From Lottia gigantea (Eukaryota; Mollusca; Gastropoda; Lottiidae): a stretch of DNA of 64,000 bases. Where the stretch lies: positions 1,040,927-1,104,926 of the forward strand of contig NW_008709146.1 of NCBI RefSeq assembly GCF_000327385.1, given 5' to 3'. The translations under genes were made by a program, and so were the position numbers. Shown in pieces: positions 62,601-64,000 of this stretch. How positions within the stretch are numbered: the first letter of the stretch is position 1; each line of letters starts with the position of its first letter. The notes under the pieces were generated by a model that was not told the DNA's origin, ran no database searches, and worked only from the letters and a program-made list of their open reading frames with translations.

Positions 62601-64000
62601 AAAATACATAAAGCCTAGGGATATAATCAGTCTAATATTAAAAACTGTAGAGATAATGTTACTGATGATGCCTGACATAATAGATAAAACAATGTTTCTG
62701 GGCATTAAAGTTAACATTACTTTAATAATAAATATATTGTATCCTTCAGAGTTTACTTTGACATAAACAAAGACATCTCATACAAAATTCCCTTTACTTC
62801 AATAACATTTGGAAATAATTTTAATGAAGTATTCTGTTTTTGAAGTATGTAGCTTTCATGGTATAACAAACAATGTTCAAAGAAACTATTGAGTTATCCC
62901 ACAATAGCATAAAATAAAAGTTATCATATACAATATATAATTTGTAATATTACTCACTAGGGAACAGACAATGTATCAATTTAGAACTTTTTAAATTTGT
63001 GATATTTTTCTAATTTCAAGGTTATTTACCAGTTGATTTTGAAGCTTTATTGCGAAATTTCTTATTTCCTGGAAAGGGAAGAATTTAAAATGACATTAGA
63101 ATATTTGATGTCTGTGTAAATAGAATAAATAAAAGATTTAAATACAATATAATGAACATGTCTAGATGTAAAATGATGTTAAATGATCAGAATTCTTCCT
63201 GAAACAGTCGCAGGCAATCCAGGAATCTTAGTAAAATACTTATTTGATTACCTAGTGTTCAATGAATGGGAAAGTCGATAAGAAGTCTCACTGAGTTGGC
63301 ATAAACTAATCTCTTCAAGTTCTAGGTAGACTGGGTTACCAAATTGCTCCAACCTCAGATTTGAAAGTCAGAATTTGAAGAGATCTTTCACACTCAAACT
63401 CAATTTTAATTTGAAAGTGAATTGTCTGTTGACATTCATGCTGTACACAAGAGGTAGGATTCAAATGTTAAATCATGCAGCTGAATGAAAAAAATAAAAG
63501 TTGAGAACATCCTTTCAGCTTAAATTTGTCTGATTTGAAAGTCCAGTAAATTTAAGACATTAGGATGGTCTGTCTCAAAGAGAATTCTTAGATCAAACTG
63601 AAGTTGATCTAATTTTCATCTGCTTAAAGTAAGAGTTAATTTAGTATTTGTAAGAAAGGTCAGTAATGAAGAGAAGGTAATTTAATCTAACTATGTACAA
63701 AGCCTTGCCTTCAGATGTCTAATTCACACAAATAAAAGTATTAAAAAGCAGTATGAATGTAGGGAGTTGTAGTGGATGTTTCCTTGAGGGTTTGTAATAG
63801 AATTATTAACTCCCCTTGGTCAGTGCTAACATCATAGCACTCACTATTTCTATAATGGATTAGTTGTTACCTCTAGCTCAGTCATCTAATGAAATTAATC
63901 CACTAATTAAAGGGAAGCTGAAAACTTTGTCAAACCCTCCAGATATATTGTAAAGCTCTGTATAAATAATATTGTCTGGATTGAATATATATATCAAATA
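59642..64000. other. AT-rich non-coding stretch to window end
   Basis: No element is recognised. It contains a 15-A run (61896-61910). A short frame after an acceptor-like TTTCATCTTCAG at 60201 reads PKIFDHVNEHYENATYKKQ before a TAG at 60261; it is phase-compatible with the donor at 40212 but has no other support. Confidence 0.45.

Noticed and set aside
1-64000. Long terminal repeat retroelements, Polinton-like elements or LINE reverse transcriptase
   Set aside because: No long direct repeats with TG...CA ends and no polymerase, integrase or capsid motif was seen on either strand.
1-64000. Bacterial-type systems (operons, CRISPR arrays, toxin-antitoxin pairs, riboswitches)
   Set aside because: The sequence is clearly animal nuclear DNA. 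All regular repeats are eukaryotic-type minisatellites without spacers or linked genes.

Overview
This is a 64 kb piece of AT-rich metazoan nuclear DNA, roughly two-thirds A+T by eye. There is no rRNA, no intact tRNA, no CRISPR array, no operon structure and no long open reading frame. The repeat content suggests a marine invertebrate, most plausibly a mollusc or another lophotrochozoan: a Tc1-type element whose transposase reads MPPRLSRNERQQAIG..., tRNA-headed SINEs with a conserved central block, and an abundant TTAA-flanked MITE. That placement is inference. No species can be named.

Layout. 1-4.4 kb holds a full-length old SINE (about 348-630), a tRNA-like fragment (about 2296-2375) and otherwise unassigned DNA. 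4.4-8.2 kb is a large minisatellite built on a 35 bp unit, with a 62 bp higher-order form. A 50-N assembly gap interrupts it, and the unique flank together with the array is repeated on both sides of the gap. A 122 bp foldback element sits inside the array. 8.4-8.7 kb is a two-copy tandem duplication. 8.7-16.5 kb is mostly featureless apart from MITE copy A (15405-15743). 16.64-17.68 kb is an internally deleted Tc1/mariner element. 18-44 kb is AT-rich non-coding DNA with a 171 bp tandem duplication, a SINE with a clear target-site duplication (27.05-27.36 kb), a SINE-tail-like satellite, MITE copy C and several short tandem repeats. 40.1 kb carries the best candidate for a host coding exon: a possible signal-peptide exon ending in a consensus splice donor. 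41.5-56.2 kb holds a 46 bp tandem array, MITE copies B and D, a hAT-like MITE with an 8 bp target duplication, two minisatellites and two more SINE copies. 56-64 kb is again mostly featureless, with two candidate exons on the minus strand.

Reading of the whole. The window looks like intergenic or long-intron sequence with very low gene density, populated by old non-autonomous elements. No gene can be called with confidence, so the candidate exons are given low scores. I did not find a new functional system. The items most worth checking are the satellite and gap structure, the SINE family with its tail-derived array, the TTAA MITE family and the 40.1 kb exon.
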